The notes beneath the pieces were generated by a model that did not search any database, was not told the DNA's origin, and was given only the letters and a program-made list of their open reading frames with translations. The position numbers were made by a program, and so were the translations under genes. From the NCBI RefSeq assembly GCF_000159135.1, contig NZ_GG667520.1, forward strand, positions 548,903 to 608,617: 59,715 bases of DNA. Reading direction: 5' to 3'. Source of the stretch: Corynebacterium striatum ATCC 6940 (lineage in GTDB: Bacteria; Actinomycetota; Actinomycetes; Mycobacteriales; Mycobacteriaceae). Below, in pieces: positions 47,306-57,320 of this stretch (position 1 is the first letter of the stretch; each line of letters begins with the position of its first letter).

Positions 47306-48349
47306 TTAGCTGTCGGAGCCGTACACCTCACTGTTGATTTCGGGCTCGATGCCGCGCATCTTGGCAGCCAAGGTTTGGCCATTTTCGCCCTGAATTAGTG
47401 GAATCGAAAAAGAGCCTTCCTCATTCGCGTCCGCGAGTGGTGCTAAAGAACCGTGGGAGAGCAGTTGCTCTTGCGGGGAGAGGTTGCGTATTGCTACCGC
47501 CGCTACCCGGTCCGGGTGCTCGTTGGCGGCGTCGCCATAGGTGAGCGGGTCATGCTGCCCGTCGTCACCAATAAGCAGCCACTTCATCCACGGGAAAGCG
47601 ATGAAGAGGTTACGCAGCTGCACGCGTTTGTGCTCCTGACCGTTGCGGAAGAGACCGGTAGGAGTTGGTCCCCAGTCCGTCAATAGCAATGGCCCCTTAG
47701 GGAAGCCGTTATTTTCCATGAAGGTGACCAAGGTATCGTAGGTATTCCATGCACCCGTGGACAAGTAAATGAACGGCATGTCGGGGTGCTTGGCGCGCAG
47801 CTCTTGGTAGAACCCAGCCATGCCCTCTACAGGCTGACGGGTGTTGGTTCGCTTGACCCAGGAATTCCAAGCTGCCGTCATAGCGCGTGGAAGCCACGTC
47901 ACCATAACAGTGTCATCGATGTCGCTGACCACGCCCAGAGGCGAGTCTTCCGAGACAATGAGTACCTCAGCGGTGATTGGCTCTGCGCCTGCAGCATCAA
48001 TAGTGACTTCGTGCCAGCCGGCCTCAAGGCCATGCTCATGAACCAAAATGTCCACGTAGCCGTTGTAGTTAGTGTGCCCGGTTACAGTCTTTCCGTTTAC
48101 GGTCACTGAAACATCGAGGTTGGCCACCTGGATAGTAAAGAACTGCCGGTAGCCTCGCTGTGCCCAAGTCTCATTTTCTGTGGACTCAGGGTCATGCATG
48201 AGAACACGGCCCAAGACGTGAACAAACTCGGTGTTGCCATATCCGGCATAACCCGAAAGCTTGGGTACCCATCCTTTGCGGGTGGAACGTCGCAAAGCTG
48301 CCGAGTTGGAAGCGCGTTCAATTTTACGTGCGATGTCAGATAAAGCCAT
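47306..48349 (-). CDS. App1-type phosphatidate phosphatase domain protein (DUF2183)
   Basis: 347 residues. The HAD-like DxDxT motif is seen in VSDIDDTVMVT, with a preceding beta-rich domain, then IYLSTGAWNTYDTL and the conserved WLLIGDDGQHDPLTYGD. App1-type enzymes dephosphorylate phosphatidate in yeast; the bacterial substrate is not known. The ATG at 48349 is used because it follows a GGTGGG site; it lies 10 bases after the helicase stop, so the two genes form an operon. Confidence 0.88.
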   Translation of the reverse strand: MALSDIARKIERASNSAALRRSTRKGWVPKLSGYAGYGNTEFVHVLGRVLMHDPESTENETWAQRGYRQFFTIQVANLDVSVTVNGKTVTGHTNYNGYVDILVHEHGLEAGWHEVTIDAAGAEPITAEVLIVSEDSPLGVVSDIDDTVMVTWLPRAMTAAWNSWVKRTNTRQPVEGMAGFYQELRAKHPDMPFIYLSTGAWNTYDTLVTFMENNGFPKGPLLLTDWGPTPTGLFRNGQEHKRVQLRNLFIAFPWMKWLLIGDDGQHDPLTYGDAANEHPDRVAAVAIRNLSPQEQLLSHGSLAPLADANEEGSFSIPLIQGENGQTLAAKMRGIEPEINSEVYGSDS

Positions 48350-48359
48350 GCCCACCAGA

Positions 48360-50603
48360 CTAGTGGAAGATTTCCTGCCACCGTCCGGCCAAGGTCAAGG
48401 ATTGCGTTGCGCGAGTTACCGCAACGTACAGATTTTGCAAGCCCTGTGGAGAGGCCGCAACGATGTCGTCAGGATCCACTACGACCACATGGTCGAACTC
48501 AAGTCCTTTAATGTCCTCGACGTTTTCCCGCGTGATAACAGCATTCAGCCGGCCATCTTTGTCTGTGAAAGTGCCGGGTACGTAGTCTCGTGTCTCTGTC
48601 GCAAATTCGACGGGCACACCATCTCGAACCGCCACAGCGGGCGTGGATTGGGGGTTAATAAGCTCCAATAACGAATTGGCCAAATCTGCAATTGGCTGGG
48701 GAGTGCGGTAGTTGACGGTCAATTGATGATGCCGGAAACGCTTCGCTACAAAAGGTTCTAAGGCTTCAGCCCAGTCATCAACTCCAGCAGGAGCGCCAGT
48801 CTGCGCGGTGTCACCCACAAGCGTCATCCATCGGGAAGGGCTGCGACGGAATAGCATCCGCCACTCCATGGGGCTGAGTTCTTGCGCTTCGTCAACGATG
48901 ATGTGTCCGTAAGCCCAGGTGTAATCCTCCTGCGCACGTTCGGCCGTGGTGCGGTTGTCGCTTACTTCCTGGCGGCGCGCGAGGGTCTCTGCGTCGATGA
49001 CGTCGTGTGCGGACAAGATCTCCGCATCGAACATGTCGTCATCGTTGTCGGTCGAGTCAGAGGAAGTCAGAATATCGAGCGCATCCTCCGCATCGGCAAC
49101 CTGTTCACGCCAGGCTTTGTCCGCGGCTGCCTTCTCCTCCTCTGGGTTTGGCATACCGATGAGGACCGCTAGTTCGTCCAACAATGCCGCATCCGATGCA
49201 GTCCACGCATCACCTTGCGCGCGGTACAGGGCTTCACGGGTCTCAGAATCATAGTCGCTGGCGGCAGCGTCAATTTGCTCCTGGGAGGACAAGAGATCAG
49301 CCAGAACTGTGCGCGGGTCAAGGGTGGGCCAAAACTGGTCGATGAGTTGCTGCACCTGCGGCTCATCCACCAGATCGTCATGCAGCTGATCGACGTCGGC
49401 GCGGGACAGGAGATTCTGACCGCCCAACGGGTCCGCACCAATTTTCTGTGCCATCTGTTGTGCGAGGGACTCGATGAGATGCTCAGAAAATGCTGCTCGC
49501 GCATCGTTGTGCGGTTTGCGGGAGCGGCGGGCACGAGTGCGTGCCGCCTTGACCATTGCAGCATCGATATCCAATTCCAAGTGCTCTGCGGTAATGCACT
49601 GGGTGTCAGTGGGGAGGGTCTGGTAGTTCTTCACCGCGGCGGACAGGATATCCACCATTGCTTCAGAACCCTTGATCTCACGCCCGAGCAGTGGCTCTTG
49701 ATGGGTCGGCGTGATGCCTGGGAACAGGTCGCCCACGGTGGAAAGCACCACGCCGGTCTCGCCGAGTTCCGGAAGAACGCGGGAGATGTAGTCCAAGAAG
49801 GTGGAGTTCGGGCCGACGATGAGCACGCCAGTGGCAGCCAGTTGTTCGCGATGGGTGTAGAGCAGATACGCCACTCTATGGAGCGCCACTGCGGTCTTTC
49901 CTGTGCCGGGTCCGCCCTCAACTACGAGGACGCCGCGGGTATTGTCGCGGATGATCTCATCTTGTTCGCGCTGGATGGTCTCCACGATGGATTCCATGTG
50001 GCCCGTACGTGCTCGCTGGAGTGCTTGGTAGAGCGCGGATTCACTGGCAACGCCTGCGCTTTCCGACGCCGCGCCTGTACCTGAGAGGACCTCATCGTTG
50101 ATGTCCGTAACGAGGCGGCCTTTGGTACGAATGTGTCGGCGGACGGTGACGCCTTCTGGCTGCGCTGTGGTCGCAAGGTAGAAGGGGCGGGCCATTGGTG
50201 CACGCCAGTCGAGGAGGAGCGTCCGGTAGTCGTCCTCACGAGCATCCAGGCCCATCCTGCCGATATACCTGCGGTCGAGGCCTTCTTCGGTGGGATTGTC
50301 GCCGGGGGCGTCGATGTCTATGCGCCCAAAGACTAAGCCGAGCTGAGCCAGATTAAGGCGGTCCAACTTCGCTTGCAGGCCGTGGTACTCCGTTTCACGG
50401 CGGATGAGTGCGTCTGCGTCTGGAGTATGCGGGTCGACGTCTTTCTGCACCTCGTTTAGCTTCTCATTGGCCAAGGCAACTTCTCGGTCGAGCCGGGAGA
50501 AGAGATTATCGACGTATTCTTGTTCCGCGTTAATTTCGCGTGCGGTCTCATTCGTCACTGGTCCCTGCGGCGACTTGGCGTTAGACAACTCTGGTGAAGA
50601 CAC
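48360..50603 (-). CDS. HelD-like UvrD-superfamily ATPase
   Basis: 747 residues. An N-terminal coiled-coil region (about 20-100) is followed by the helicase core with Walker A VEGGPGTGKTAVALHR, GPNSTFLDYI, Walker B IIVDEAQELSPMEW and the C-terminal motifs VGDTAQTGAPAGVD, VTVNYRTPQPI and GLEFDHVVVVDP. HelD proteins bind RNA polymerase and remove it from stalled complexes; actinobacterial members are linked to rifamycin tolerance. The GTG at 50603 has GGGAG upstream and is preferred to upstream codons that add 23 non-conserved residues. It is followed by the phosphatase gene. Confidence 0.85.
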   Translation of the reverse strand: MSSPELSNAKSPQGPVTNETAREINAEQEYVDNLFSRLDREVALANEKLNEVQKDVDPHTPDADALIRRETEYHGLQAKLDRLNLAQLGLVFGRIDIDAPGDNPTEEGLDRRYIGRMGLDAREDDYRTLLLDWRAPMARPFYLATTAQPEGVTVRRHIRTKGRLVTDINDEVLSGTGAASESAGVASESALYQALQRARTGHMESIVETIQREQDEIIRDNTRGVLVVEGGPGTGKTAVALHRVAYLLYTHREQLAATGVLIVGPNSTFLDYISRVLPELGETGVVLSTVGDLFPGITPTHQEPLLGREIKGSEAMVDILSAAVKNYQTLPTDTQCITAEHLELDIDAAMVKAARTRARRSRKPHNDARAAFSEHLIESLAQQMAQKIGADPLGGQNLLSRADVDQLHDDLVDEPQVQQLIDQFWPTLDPRTVLADLLSSQEQIDAAASDYDSETREALYRAQGDAWTASDAALLDELAVLIGMPNPEEEKAAADKAWREQVADAEDALDILTSSDSTDNDDDMFDAEILSAHDVIDAETLARRQEVSDNRTTAERAQEDYTWAYGHIIVDEAQELSPMEWRMLFRRSPSRWMTLVGDTAQTGAPAGVDDWAEALEPFVAKRFRHHQLTVNYRTPQPIADLANSLLELINPQSTPAVAVRDGVPVEFATETRDYVPGTFTDKDGRLNAVITRENVEDIKGLEFDHVVVVDPDDIVAASPQGLQNLYVAVTRATQSLTLAGRWQEIFH

Positions 50604-50661
50604 TCTGCTCCCAAAATCTCGATGCATGTGGACCGTGCGGACACGGTTAGAAAAACAACAA

Positions 50662-50686
50662 CGGCCCAGCATACCTTGCTGGGCCG
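50662..50686 (-). terminator. Terminator of the DoxX-like gene
   Basis: A perfect 10-bp stem (50662-50671 with 50677-50686, 5-base loop), followed on the minus strand by TTGTTGTTTTT. It lies 15 bases past the stop of the DoxX-like gene. Confidence 0.88.
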
Positions 50687-50701
50687 CTGAGGGTTAAAGG
50701 C

Positions 50702-51619
50702 TTAGTTCAGGCGGTCGCCGAACTTCTTGATGGCCTTGTCGATCTTCTTGGAAGCTTCAGCCTGAAGCTTCTCAGCGCGCTTGGTTGCCTTCTTAACTGC
50801 GCGCTTGTTGGACTTGGTGTCCACCTTGGCCAGAGCATCGTCAGCCCGGGACTGTGCCTTCGTAGCAGCCTTGACAGCGCTCTTGCGTGCCAGCTCGGCG
50901 TTGTCCTGAGCTGCAGACAGCCAGTCATCCTTGTTGTCATCGATGAAGTTACGAGCCTGCTCGGCGCTGTCCTCGATGAAAGAGCGAGCAGTGTCTACGA
51001 GACCCTTGCCGGTCGCTTGCCAATCATCCTTGTTGTCATCGACGTATTCCTTGGCGCCCTCGAACCAGTCGGTGGCCTTGGAGGAGAAGTCATCCGCGCG
51101 GTCAGAGATGCTGTCAGCGAACTTTTGCTGCTCGGACTTGGTGGGCAGAGCCTGCTGAATCTTCTTGTTGGTGCGCTCCGCAGTCTTGGATGCGCGCCAG
51201 CGCAGGGAAGGCTTACCCTCGGTGTCCTGGGTCGCGATAAAGAGCGCGCCTAGCAGAGCGGTGTTGGTGAGGAAACCGTTGCGGCGGTCATTTTTCTCCT
51301 CGGTGGTCTCAGCCTCCCAGAAAGCGTTACGGCCAAGCAGATTAGGCAGCGTAGACAATGCGAGAACTGCGGCGGAGGTGCGCGGTGCCTTGCCCAGCGC
51401 AAGCGTGGAACCGGCGCCGACCTTGAGGCCGCCGATTGCGCGCGCTGCGAGCTCAGGGTCATTGGGAATGTAACCGGCGTACTGGGCTGGAACGACCTTA
51501 TGCAGACGGTTGAGCACGGACTCCGTTTCCGCTACGTGGTCGGAAGCGTTACGGAGAGTATCGACACCGTCCCATACGAAAACCGAAGCCAGCATCGGGC
51601 GGGCAAACTTACGAATCAT
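50702..51619 (-). CDS. DoxX-like membrane protein with a long charged C-terminal tail
   Basis: 305 residues. The N-terminal about 140 residues are DoxX-like (MIRKFARPMLASVFVWDGVD, then GGLKVGAGSTLALGK and two further hydrophobic segments). The C-terminal 150 residues are highly charged, Lys/Ala/Asp-rich and helical, with the element DDNKDDW repeated twice. A 23-base near-identical DNA repeat (50921-50943 and 51020-51042) encodes it. The tail is probably cytoplasmic and coiled; its partner is unknown. The ATG at 51619 has GGAG 6 bases upstream. Confidence 0.8.
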   Translation of the reverse strand: MIRKFARPMLASVFVWDGVDTLRNASDHVAETESVLNRLHKVVPAQYAGYIPNDPELAARAIGGLKVGAGSTLALGKAPRTSAAVLALSTLPNLLGRNAFWEAETTEEKNDRRNGFLTNTALLGALFIATQDTEGKPSLRWRASKTAERTNKKIQQALPTKSEQQKFADSISDRADDFSSKATDWFEGAKEYVDDNKDDWQATGKGLVDTARSFIEDSAEQARNFIDDNKDDWLSAAQDNAELARKSAVKAATKAQSRADDALAKVDTKSNKRAVKKATKRAEKLQAEASKKIDKAIKKFGDRLN

Positions 51620-51736
51620 TACGTGCTCCATTCATTGAGTAAATTAATGTGCGTTAAACCAGTGTACGGAAAAATGCCGGCCCGCGGAGCGAGTCGAGCG
51701 CCCCTACTCGCCCCCGAGAGGGGAAGAATTTGGTGT

Positions 51737-52339
51737 CTACCAGCGGCGTTCCCACCACTCGTCGAGTTTCGGCCGTTCCTCACCAAGAGTTGTAGATTTG
51801 CCGTGGCCTGGTCGGACAATCGCTGAATCCGGATAGACGTCGAAGATGCGCTCGCTGACGTCCTTGTACAGCCTGACGAAGTCTCCCTCTGAGGTGGTCT
51901 TTCCTACGCCACCTGGGAAGAGTGAATCGCCGACAAACAAGTTCGTCGTGCCATCGATATCCACGGCAATCGCGGCCCCGCCTGGGGTGTGGCCACGCAG
52001 GATGATTGCAGGAAACTCGCGGCCGGCGAATGGAACCGTGTCCCCCTGGCGCAGATCGACGTCGACCGGTGCGGGCAATGCAGGGGAGTCCAGGAAGGAA
52101 GCATAGTGGGTGGCCCCGGTGGCCTCGATGATGTCTTTTGTTGCCCGCACGTGGTCCCAGTGGCGGTGGGTCGTCAGCAAAGCGGTGATCTTCACGCCCT
52201 TGTCTGCAGCTAGTTGGAGGATTGCCGGCGCATCATCCGCGGCATCGACAAGCAGTGCTTCATCGCCGCAACAAATCAGGTAGCAGTTGTTGTCCATGTC
52301 GGAGACGGAAATACTGTGAAGGGAAAGCGTGTTATTCAT
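51737..52339 (-). CDS. MBL-fold metallo-hydrolase
   Basis: 200 residues. Metal motif THRHWDH, then HTPGGA, GDSLFPGGVG and PGHGKST. It resembles glyoxalase II-like hydrolases found near uvrA in corynebacteria; the substrate is unknown. Divergent from uvrA with a 91-base gap that contains TAGATT (a possible uvrA -10). Confidence 0.88.
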   Translation of the reverse strand: MNNTLSLHSISVSDMDNNCYLICCGDEALLVDAADDAPAILQLAADKGVKITALLTTHRHWDHVRATKDIIEATGATHYASFLDSPALPAPVDVDLRQGDTVPFAGREFPAIILRGHTPGGAAIAVDIDGTTNLFVGDSLFPGGVGKTTSEGDFVRLYKDVSERIFDVYPDSAIVRPGHGKSTTLGEERPKLDEWWERRW

Positions 52340-52430
52340 GTGTCCAACCCTACGGGTAGATTCTTAGAGAGACATTTTCTACTGGCCTCGCTGACCCCAC
52401 AGCGCGGGCCGATAAGAGGAGGCACACATA

Positions 52431-55268
52431 GTGGCTGATCGTTTGGTCGTACGTGGAGCTCGCGAGCACAACCTCAAAGGCGTCGATATCGACCTGCCAC
52501 GTGACAAAATGGTGGTTTTCACTGGCTTGTCGGGTTCTGGCAAGTCATCGCTGGCCTTTGACACCATTTTCGCGGAGGGCCAGCGGCGCTACGTGGAGTC
52601 GTTGAGCTCTTATGCTCGCATGTTCTTGGGCCAGATGGACAAGCCGGACGTGGACTTTATCGATGGACTTTCGCCGGCGGTCTCCATCGACCAGAAATCG
52701 ACGAACCACAACCCTCGTTCGACTGTGGGCACCATCACAGAGATCTACGATTATCTGCGTTTGCTGTTTTCGCGTGCTGGCACCCCGCATTGCCCGGAAT
52801 GCGATGCAGTGATCGAGCGGCAGACGCCGCAGCAGATTGTGGATGCTGTTCTTGAGCTGGAAGAAAAGCTGAAGTTCCAGGTTCTCGCGCCGGTGGTGCG
52901 CAAACGCAAGGGTGAGTTTGTTGATCTCTTCGCGGATCTCGCATCGCAGGGTTACTCCCGCGTGCGCGTCGACGGCGAGGTTTACCAGCTTACCGAGCCG
53001 CCAACGCTGAAAAAACAGATCAAGCACGACATCGACGTCGTTGTTGACCGCCTCCAGGTCAAGGCTTCCCAAAAGCAACGTTTGACTGACTCTGTGGAGA
53101 CCGCTTTGCGCCTGGCTGGCGGTTTGGTGACACTCGACTTCATCGATAACCCGGAGCTCACTCACACCTACTCCGAAAAAGCCGCTTGTCCGAATGGCCA
53201 CGCGCTGACCATCGAGGAATACGAGCCGCGCGCGTTCTCCTTCAACGCACCCTTTGGTTCCTGCCCGGTCTGTGATGGTCTCGGTACCCGTCTCGAAGTT
53301 GATGTGGACCTGCTCATACCAGATCCAGATGCTCCCGCAGTCGACGCCATTCAGCCGTGGCACTCGAGTCCGAACTCGCGCTACTTCGTCAAGCTCGTCG
53401 AGGGCCTGGCTAAGACCATGGGCTTCGACCCGAAGACCCCGGTTTCCGAGCTGACCAAGGAGCAGCGTGACGCCCTCATCTACGGCACGGACATTGAGGT
53501 CAATGTTCGCTACAAGAATCGTTACGGCCGCCAGCGCAATTGGAATGCGCCTTTCGAGGGCGCCATTGGCTTCTTGGAGCGCAAGCTGGAGCAAGCAGAC
53601 TCCGACTCGCAGAAGGATCGCCTGCTTCAGTACACGCGCCGCGTGGCGTGCAACGCGTGTAAAGGCACTCGTCTGCGTCCGGAGATCCTCGCCGTGCGCC
53701 TTGAGTCCACTGCTCACGGCGAAAAGTCCATCGCGGGTTTGTCCGCGTTGTCCATTGAAAGCGCTGCAGAATTCCTGGATTCACTAGTCTTGGGTCACCG
53801 CGAGGAAATTATTGCCGGCGCTGTGCTCAAGGAGATCCAAGCCCGCCTGCGTTTTTTGCTCGACGTGGGCTTGAACTACCTGACCTTGGACCGCGGCGCT
53901 TCGACGTTGTCGGGTGGCGAGGCGCAGCGTATTCGCTTGGCTACTCAGATTGGTTCGGGCTTGGCGGGCGTCCTGTACGTCCTCGACGAGCCGTCGATCG
54001 GCCTGCACCAGCGCGATAACCAGCGCCTCATCACTACGTTGAAGCGTCTGCGCGATATCGGCAACACCCTCATCGTTGTCGAGCACGACGAAGATACGAT
54101 CCGCGAAGCGGACTGGCTTGTCGACGTCGGGCCTCGCGCCGGCGAGTATGGCGGCGAGGTGGTCTATCAAGGTGAGCCAGAGGGAATCCTCGAAGTTGAG
54201 GAGTCGCTGACGGGTCAATACTTGGCCGGTAATCGCGTCTTGGCCGTGCCGGATTCGCGCCGCGAGATCGATAAGGACCGAACCCTCAAGGTTGTCGGCG
54301 CGCGTGAGAACAACCTCAAGGGCATCGACGTCGAGATTCCACTGGGCGTCCTGGTGTGTATCACCGGTGTTTCAGGCTCCGGTAAGTCGACGGTGGTCAA
54401 CCAGATTCTGGCGAAGACTCTGGCCAATAAGCTCAACCGCGCTCGCCAGGTTCCGGGACGCGCCAAGCGAGTAGAGGGCGTCGAGCACTTGGACAAGCTC
54501 GTGCAGGTGGACCAAAGCCCAATTGGCCGTACCCCACGTTCTAATCCCGCGACCTACACTGGTGTCTTCGACAAGATCCGCAACCTCTTCGCCGAGACAC
54601 AAGAGGCGAAGGTTCGTGGCTATAAACCTGGCCGTTTCTCTTTCAACGTCAAGGGCGGTCGCTGTGAGGCGTGCCAAGGTGACGGCACCTTGAAGATCGA
54701 GATGAACTTCCTGCCGGACGTTTATGTCCCGTGTGAGGTTTGCCAGGGCGCTCGCTACAACCGTGAGACGCTTGAGGTTCTCTACAAGGGCAAGAACATC
54801 GCTGAGGTTCTTGACATGCCGATCTCCGAGGCAGCGGAGTTCTTTGAGCCGATTACCTCGATCCATCGTTACCTCGCCACGCTTGTCGACGTCGGACTGG
54901 GCTATGTTCGCTTGGGCCAAGCGGCAACCACGCTTTCTGGTGGTGAGGCTCAGCGCGTGAAGCTGGCATCTGAGCTGCAGAAGCGAACCAATGGTCGTAC
55001 CGTGTACATCCTCGATGAGCCGACGACTGGACTGCACTTCGAGGACATTCGAAAGCTGATGCTCGTCATCCAGGGGCTCGTTGATAAGGGCAACTCGGTG
55101 CTCATCATTGAACACAACCTCGATGTAATCAAGGCAGCTGACTGGATTGTCGACATGGGCCCGGAAGGAGGCGATGGTGGAGGAACCGTTGTTGCGCAAG
55201 GTACTCCCGAGGATGTTGCAAAGGTGAAAGGCTCTTATACCGGCCAGTACCTCAAGGAGCTGTTGTAA
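52431..55268 (+). CDS. uvrA: UvrABC system protein A
   Basis: 945 residues. Damage-recognition ATPase of nucleotide excision repair. Two ABC-type ATPase halves are visible: first Walker [16 protein letters not shown], signature [13 protein letters not shown]; second Walker [11 protein letters not shown], signature [13 protein letters not shown], Walker [12 protein letters not shown]. Zinc-binding Cys pairs occur in [32 protein letters not shown] and [11 protein letters not shown] start. With uvrB 6 kb upstream, two of the three UvrABC subunits are in this window. Confidence 0.97.
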   Translation: MADRLVVRGAREHNLKGVDIDLPRDKMVVFTGLSGSGKSSLAFDTIFAEGQRRYVESLSSYARMFLGQMDKPDVDFIDGLSPAVSIDQKSTNHNPRSTVGTITEIYDYLRLLFSRAGTPHCPECDAVIERQTPQQIVDAVLELEEKLKFQVLAPVVRKRKGEFVDLFADLASQGYSRVRVDGEVYQLTEPPTLKKQIKHDIDVVVDRLQVKASQKQRLTDSVETALRLAGGLVTLDFIDNPELTHTYSEKAACPNGHALTIEEYEPRAFSFNAPFGSCPVCDGLGTRLEVDVDLLIPDPDAPAVDAIQPWHSSPNSRYFVKLVEGLAKTMGFDPKTPVSELTKEQRDALIYGTDIEVNVRYKNRYGRQRNWNAPFEGAIGFLERKLEQADSDSQKDRLLQYTRRVACNACKGTRLRPEILAVRLESTAHGEKSIAGLSALSIESAAEFLDSLVLGHREEIIAGAVLKEIQARLRFLLDVGLNYLTLDRGASTLSGGEAQRIRLATQIGSGLAGVLYVLDEPSIGLHQRDNQRLITTLKRLRDIGNTLIVVEHDEDTIREADWLVDVGPRAGEYGGEVVYQGEPEGILEVEESLTGQYLAGNRVLAVPDSRREIDKDRTLKVVGARENNLKGIDVEIPLGVLVCITGVSGSGKSTVVNQILAKTLANKLNRARQVPGRAKRVEGVEHLDKLVQVDQSPIGRTPRSNPATYTGVFDKIRNLFAETQEAKVRGYKPGRFSFNVKGGRCEACQGDGTLKIEMNFLPDVYVPCEVCQGARYNRETLEVLYKGKNIAEVLDMPISEAAEFFEPITSIHRYLATLVDVGLGYVRLGQAATTLSGGEAQRVKLASELQKRTNGRTVYILDEPTTGLHFEDIRKLMLVIQGLVDKGNSVLIIEHNLDVIKAADWIVDMGPEGGDGGGTVVAQGTPEDVAKVKGSYTGQYLKELL

Positions 55269-55371
55269 GAGGCGGCTGCGCCCTAGACAAGGCTAGAATC
55301 TTTCGATTGAAGCACGTGAGATCCTTCCAGCTGATTACATCAGCGCTGGTTATCTTCGATTATCAGGAGCA

Positions 55372-56214
55372 GTGGGCGGTTGTGACAATGTCCAATCGGC
55401 TCCTGAAGGTGACGCTCAGAGTCAAGCCGCGCAATCTACGGAGGCTTTAGCTGGTGTGCTTAAAGATCGGAGCGCTGAGGAAGATTCGCTGCGTCTAGCT
55501 GGAGAACTGGATCGCGTGATTCGCCGTGTGGAAAAGCGCTACGGTGTCGAAGCAGGTGTTGCTATTGATGCTCAGTCTGGATCCGTCCAGCGTGGTCTGA
55601 AGGGCGAGGAGCCGACCTGGTCCACAATCAAAGTGCCGATTGCGATTGCAGCGGCGGAGGTCGGCGCGGATGAGCAGATGATAGATCTGGCAATCGAACA
55701 ATCTGACAATGACGCCGCATATGCGTTGTGGACCCAGGTGCAATGGGAAACCGGTGACGCGAATGGCGCGGTTTCAGACCTGCTCGACGAATACGACGCA
55801 CCAGCTAAAGTAGAGGACTCCTTTGGCTACTCCACATGGACGCTGAAAAATCAGGCTGCATTTGGGGCTTCACTTCCGTGCGTCGCTCATGCCCGCCATG
55901 TATATGATGCGATGGCCAATCTCATCGTCTACCACGACAACGGGCTCTCCGCACTGCCCGATACGCGTGCAAAGGGCGGATGGGGTCTGTCTGAGATTGA
56001 TGGAATGTATGCCCACCGGCAGTTCGGCGTGCGCACCACCAAAGGCGCCGAGCCGCAGAGCGTTGGGCTAGCAATCGAAGTCGTGATGCCGGGGGATGAT
56101 TTCAGCGATGCTGAGCCGGCTCTCAATGCGCTAGCGAAGGGCGTCGACAAGCTTGTGGAGCAAGCCATCGCAGATGGGGCCATAAAACCCTATGTAGAGT
56201 GCAGGCGGATCTAA
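55372..56214 (+). CDS. Class A beta-lactamase-like serine hydrolase lipoprotein, signal peptide out of frame
   Basis: 280 residues from a GTG with no proper signal peptide. Active-site motifs are S-x-x-K (STIKV), S-D-N (EQSDNDAAYALW) and K-G-G (KGGWGLSE), the order seen in class A beta-lactamases, although resistance is not implied. Upstream in another frame, starting at TTG 55307 (preceded by TAGAAT), MKHVRSFQLITSALVIF would make a good n-region and hydrophobic core; joining it by one added base near 55356 gives SGAVGGC, a lipobox. So the gene looks frameshifted in its signal region, or the sequence lacks a base. Confidence 0.65.
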   Translation: MGGCDNVQSAPEGDAQSQAAQSTEALAGVLKDRSAEEDSLRLAGELDRVIRRVEKRYGVEAGVAIDAQSGSVQRGLKGEEPTWSTIKVPIAIAAAEVGADEQMIDLAIEQSDNDAAYALWTQVQWETGDANGAVSDLLDEYDAPAKVEDSFGYSTWTLKNQAAFGASLPCVAHARHVYDAMANLIVYHDNGLSALPDTRAKGGWGLSEIDGMYAHRQFGVRTTKGAEPQSVGLAIEVVMPGDDFSDAEPALNALAKGVDKLVEQAIADGAIKPYVECRRI

Positions 56215-56256
56215 GCAAGTTGTGGATGCAGTCAAAAAGTGTGGGCGCGTTGCGAT

Positions 56257-56512
56257 TTGGATTTTGTATGAGCTGGTGTTAAGGTAATCAGCACTACCGC
56301 CCGTAGGACCTTCTCCAGGAGGTCTCGGGTCACAAGCGGAGTTTCTCCCACCTGAAGCCGCGAAGTTCTTTGACTTCGTAGGATAAAGGTAAAAGGGTTG
56401 AGGTTAATACCTTAACGTTTTTATGAGAGCTCCCGGCTGCTTCTGGCAGACCGGGATTTCGTTTGTGGTCTCGGTAGGCACATCACTAACCCCCTAATCG
56501 AGGAGAACCACA
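56257..56512 (+). promoter_or_regulatory. Promoter and structured leader of infC
   Basis: TTGGAT (56257-56262) and TAAGGT (56280-56285) are 17 bases apart. The leader of about 220 bases folds: GACCT/AGGTC-like pairs near 56308-56326 and a strong hairpin at 56431-56456 (TCCCGG-CTGC pairing with GCAG-CCGGGA) followed by TTTCGTTT, which resembles an intrinsic terminator before infC. This is the layout expected for attenuation of the infC-rpmI-rplT operon, perhaps by L20 or IF3. It lies in the 298-base gap after the lipoprotein gene. Confidence 0.55.
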
Positions 56513-57034
56513 ATCAGCGCTGAAGCTCGCATTAATGAGCGCATCCGAGTACCCGAGGTCCGTCTTGTTGGCCCCGGTGGTGAACAGGTGGGCATTGTCC
56601 GTACTGATGATGCTCGCAAGCTTGCATACGAAGCAGATCTTGACTTGGTCGAGGTGGCACCTAATGCAAAGCCGCCAGTAGCCAAGATCATGGACCACGG
56701 CAAATTTAAGTATGAGCAGGCTCAGAAGGCTCGCGAAGCCCGTAAGAACCAACAGCAGACTGTGGTTAAGGAACAGAAGTTCCGTCCGAAGATCGATGAT
56801 CACGATTATGAAACCAAGAAGGGCAATGTGGTGCGCTTCCTGGAGAAGGGTTCCAAGGTCAAGGTAACCATCATGTTCCGTGGCCGCGAGCAGTCGCGTC
56901 CGGAACTTGGTTTCCGCCTGCTGGAGCGCCTCGCCGAGGATGTCGCCGAGTACGGCATCGTCGAGTCTCGCCCCAAGCAGGATGGTCGCAACATGACCAT
57001 GGTTTTGGGACCCGTCCGCAAGGGCAAGAAGTAG
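56513..57034 (+). CDS. infC: Translation initiation factor IF-3, AUC start
   Basis: 173 residues. Starting at ATC 56513 the N-terminus reads [20 protein letters not shown], the standard IF-3 beginning, with GAGGAG 7 bases upstream (56500-56505). Starting at the next GTG (56588) would lose 25 conserved residues. IF-3 rejects non-AUG starts, so an AUC start gives autoregulation, as known for infC in other bacteria. The body has [25 protein letters not shown]. rpmI and rplT follow in the same operon. Confidence 0.93.
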   Translation: MSAEARINERIRVPEVRLVGPGGEQVGIVRTDDARKLAYEADLDLVEVAPNAKPPVAKIMDHGKFKYEQAQKAREARKNQQQTVVKEQKFRPKIDDHDYETKKGNVVRFLEKGSKVKVTIMFRGREQSRPELGFRLLERLAEDVAEYGIVESRPKQDGRNMTMVLGPVRKGKK

Positions 57035-57070
57035 ACCAAGCTCCACTTAGGATTTAAGGACTTAATTCTC

Positions 57071-57265
57071 ATGAAGCAGAAGACCCACAAGGGCACCGCC
57101 AAGCGCGTCAAGGTGACCGGTTCCGGCAAGCTGCGCCGTGAGCAGGCTGGCCGCCGCCACCTGCTGGAGGGCAAGCCATCCAAGCAGACCCGTCGTCTCA
57201 AGGGCACCAAGGACGTTGCACCTTCCGACGTCAAGCGCGTCAAGCGCCTGCTCGGCCGCTCCTAA
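57071..57265 (+). CDS. rpmI: 50S ribosomal protein L35
   Basis: 64 residues, basic: [20 protein letters not shown] and the C-terminal [11 protein letters not shown]. Ribosomal large-subunit protein. Its place between infC and rplT is standard. Confidence 0.97.
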   Translation: MKQKTHKGTAKRVKVTGSGKLRREQAGRRHLLEGKPSKQTRRLKGTKDVAPSDVKRVKRLLGRS

Positions 57266-57320
57266 TTAGCGCCGAATCAACCCACTTACTAAACCCACAA
57301 AAGATTAAGGAAGTATTACT

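Noticed and set aside
52340..52430. LexA (SOS) box before uvrA
   Set aside because: No sequence close to the corynebacterial LexA palindrome was found in this gap, nor in front of uvrB.
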